Source: UBA4661 sp002405405 (lineage in GTDB: Bacteria > Bacteroidota > Ignavibacteria > Kapaibacteriales > UBA4661). From it: a DNA stretch of 6,212 nt. The notes under the pieces were generated by a model, which saw nothing but the letters and a program-made list of their open reading frames with translations, was not told the origin of the DNA and made no database searches. The translations under genes were made by a program, and so were the position numbers. This document shows, piece by piece, positions 5,083 to 6,212 of this stretch (within the stretch, counting starts at the first letter, position 1; each line of letters opens with the position of its first letter). The stretch spans positions 1 through 6,212 of the forward strand of contig DAIUAL010000205.1 of the NCBI GenBank assembly GCA_036847245.1, written 5' to 3'.

Positions 5083-5858
5083 TAACAAACAAAGCAGGAT
5101 ATGATGAATTTGGCAACCCTGTAATATGGCGCGTGAATGTTACGTGGTTAGAATCATATCGCAGAGCAGTTGATATGCTGTATCAGGACGATAGCGAAGA
5201 AACCGCTATCAAGCACGAAAAAGCAATGGAAGAACTAAAACAACAAGTATTAGGCAAGCCGTTTGTTCCAAGTGATGCCATGTATGTTGGTAGTGCTTTT
5301 GATTCATTACTACAAAAGCAACCCTTTGAATTTCAACGACATATTGAGGGAAGTGAGTGGATTTACGAGTACGTGAAAACACCGCACGGAGAACTACCGA
5401 TAAATTTTCGAGAAGATGCCATACGTGAGGCAATTAAAAAACTACCTGAACGCATGACACATCAAGTCAAATTCCTGTTTCCAACGACATGGGATAGATA
5501 TGTCGTGCATTTGTCGGGTATTGCTGATGGTATGTATGGTGTTGGAATCATTGAGAACAAAACAACAGGCAGACCGAAATCATACATTGATTACGTCCAT
5601 TCCTTGCAATGGAAAGCATACTGCATGATGTCTAATTCAAGGAAAGCACGGTACAACGTATGGCAAGTGCAATATGACAGTACATTCCATGTTGATGTGG
5701 TCAAATTTGATTACTACGAGTATTTGTATTACGAGGAACTTGGCGAAGAGGTGAATCGGTATTTGCGCGATTTTATGACATGGTGCAAATACAATGATTT
5801 ACTCGATCCACTTGAGGAACGAACAGCATCAAAGCCGTTTCTTCTTACTGATTACTAA
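5079..5858 (+). CDS. PD-(D/E)XK exonuclease (RecB/lambda-exonuclease-like phage nuclease)
   Basis: 259 aa. Likely a phage 5'-3' exonuclease that resects double-stranded ends and hands ssDNA to the recombinase encoded just upstream. The catalytic core reads GIADGMYGVGIIENKTT (147-163): Asp150 and Glu159-Asn160-Lys161 form the D...ExK metal-binding site, and QWKAY (177-181) gives the Q-x-x-x-Y motif of RecB-type nucleases. YVGSAFDSLLQ (69-79) occupies the place of the GxxxH helix, with Asp instead of His, a variation seen in some phage members. The start codon overlaps the upstream stop by four bases (ATGA), so translation is coupled. The gene ends 63 bases before the next start, with a hairpin between. 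Family confidence is high for the fold and moderate for exonuclease polarity and substrate, which sequence does not show. Cas4-like nucleases are an alternative, but no cysteine cluster typical of Cas4 is present. Confidence 0.85.
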   Translation: MITNKAGYDEFGNPVIWRVNVTWLESYRRAVDMLYQDDSEETAIKHEKAMEELKQQVLGKPFVPSDAMYVGSAFDSLLQKQPFEFQRHIEGSEWIYEYVKTPHGELPINFREDAIREAIKKLPERMTHQVKFLFPTTWDRYVVHLSGIADGMYGVGIIENKTTGRPKSYIDYVHSLQWKAYCMMSNSRKARYNVWQVQYDSTFHVDVVKFDYYEYLYYEELGEEVNRYLRDFMTWCKYNDLLDPLEERTASKPFLLTDY

Positions 5859-5865
5859 AACAAAA

Positions 5866-5899
5866 AGGCGCAAGCCATACGGAAAAATGACTTGCGCCT
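5866..5899. promoter_or_regulatory. Hairpin between exonuclease and next gene
   Basis: Arms AGGCGCAAG (5866-5874) and CTTGCGCCT (5891-5899) are a perfect 9-bp match with a 16-base loop. On the + strand the following bases (GTTTCTC) are a poor T-tract, so it is at most a weak terminator or an mRNA-processing/stabilising structure. On the - strand the stem is followed by TTTTTG, a moderate terminator. It lies 12 bases before the SD of the next gene. Confidence 0.55.
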
Positions 5900-5921
5900 G
5901 TTTCTCACAAAGGAGAACAAA

Positions 5922-6209
5922 ATGGATAGCAAATATACAGTAAAGCGAGGCAATACGCAACTCTCTATATCGGAAAAGGTGTATGATGTGTTGCTGTCGT
6001 GGTTTATGGTTAATTCCCTTGATACAGACCGTTTGTACGATATAGAGAAACAGACAGGGCAAACAAAGGAAGCAATTCAACAAGCATTGCACGAACTGCA
6101 ACCCCTTGGATTAGAATCATTTACCAATGATTCATTGGAAATACGCATACCCAACACGATAGGGATCATCAAAATAACAGTTTGTCATGCGAGGTTGTGC
6201 CATGAGTGA
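5922..6209 (+). CDS. Small phage protein, unknown function, possible HTH-like helices
   Basis: 95 aa. The start is set by a good SD, AGGAG (5911-5915), six bases upstream; the frame extends upstream only through the hairpin. I do not recognise the family. Residues about 14-63 (LSISEKVYDVLLSWFMVNSLDTDRL...QTGQTKEAIQQALHELQPLGL) look like three helices with a turn at TGQTKEAI, as in a winged helix-turn-helix, followed by strand-like segments (SLEIRIPNTIGIIKITVCHA). A DNA-binding role is possible but unproven. It follows the recombination genes on the same strand and overlaps the next start by eight bases, so it belongs to the same operon. No signal peptide or membrane segment is seen. Confidence 0.75.
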   Translation: MDSKYTVKRGNTQLSISEKVYDVLLSWFMVNSLDTDRLYDIEKQTGQTKEAIQQALHELQPLGLESFTNDSLEIRIPNTIGIIKITVCHARLCHE

Positions 6210-6212
6210 GAT
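6202..6212 (+). CDS. Start of a further gene, cut by the window end
   Basis: ATG AGT GAG AT overlaps the end of the previous gene by eight bases. GAGG (6191-6194) is a fitting SD seven bases upstream. Only M-S-E is visible, so nothing can be said of the product; the overlap suggests that the early operon continues to the right. Confidence 0.45.

Overview
The window reads as the early (lysogeny/recombination) end of a temperate phage or prophage-like element. The host is probably a Bacteroidota/FCB-group bacterium. Evidence for the host: the DNA is AT-rich, and the one clear promoter has the TTTG-N19-TAnnTTTG form used by the Bacteroidota housekeeping sigma factor. One point against a typical Bacteroidota host is that most genes here have a recognisable Shine-Dalgarno (SD) sequence, so the lineage assignment is only moderate.

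Layout. (1) 1-1001, + strand: a tyrosine recombinase/integrase truncated by the window edge and broken by two in-frame stops (TAG at 90-92, TAA at 333-335), although all its catalytic residues survive. A strong terminator follows at 1032-1080. (2) 1161-2935, + strand: a promoter with an embedded perfect inverted-repeat operator drives a three-gene unit: a small coiled-coil protein (1251-1640), an internal terminator, a 77-aa helix-turn-helix protein (1704-1937) and an ArdC-type antirestriction protein with an HExxH zincin domain (1942-2877). A terminator at 2905-2935 closes the unit. (3) 2963-3830, - strand: a two-gene repressor module in which the CI-like DNA-binding domain and the S24/LexA-like domain are separate genes. 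The S24 domain keeps its serine, but the catalytic lysine position is alanine. (4) 3831-4107: a divergent control region with a second copy of the operator, promoter-like elements and a structured leader. (5) 4108-6212, + strand: a Sak4-like RecA-fold ATPase, a translationally overlapping PD-(D/E)XK exonuclease, a small unknown protein (5922-6209), and the first codons of another gene at the edge.

How it may work together. The operator TAAACttGTTTA occurs in the promoter of the ArdC operon and immediately next to the start codon of the CI-like gene. The repressor module therefore probably controls the ArdC operon and itself, and possibly the recombination operon. That would allow a burst of ArdC on entry into a naive host, followed by shutdown in lysogeny. 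The Sak4/exonuclease pair would do homologous recombination during phage replication. Functions are inferred from motifs and family resemblance only; no database search was possible.
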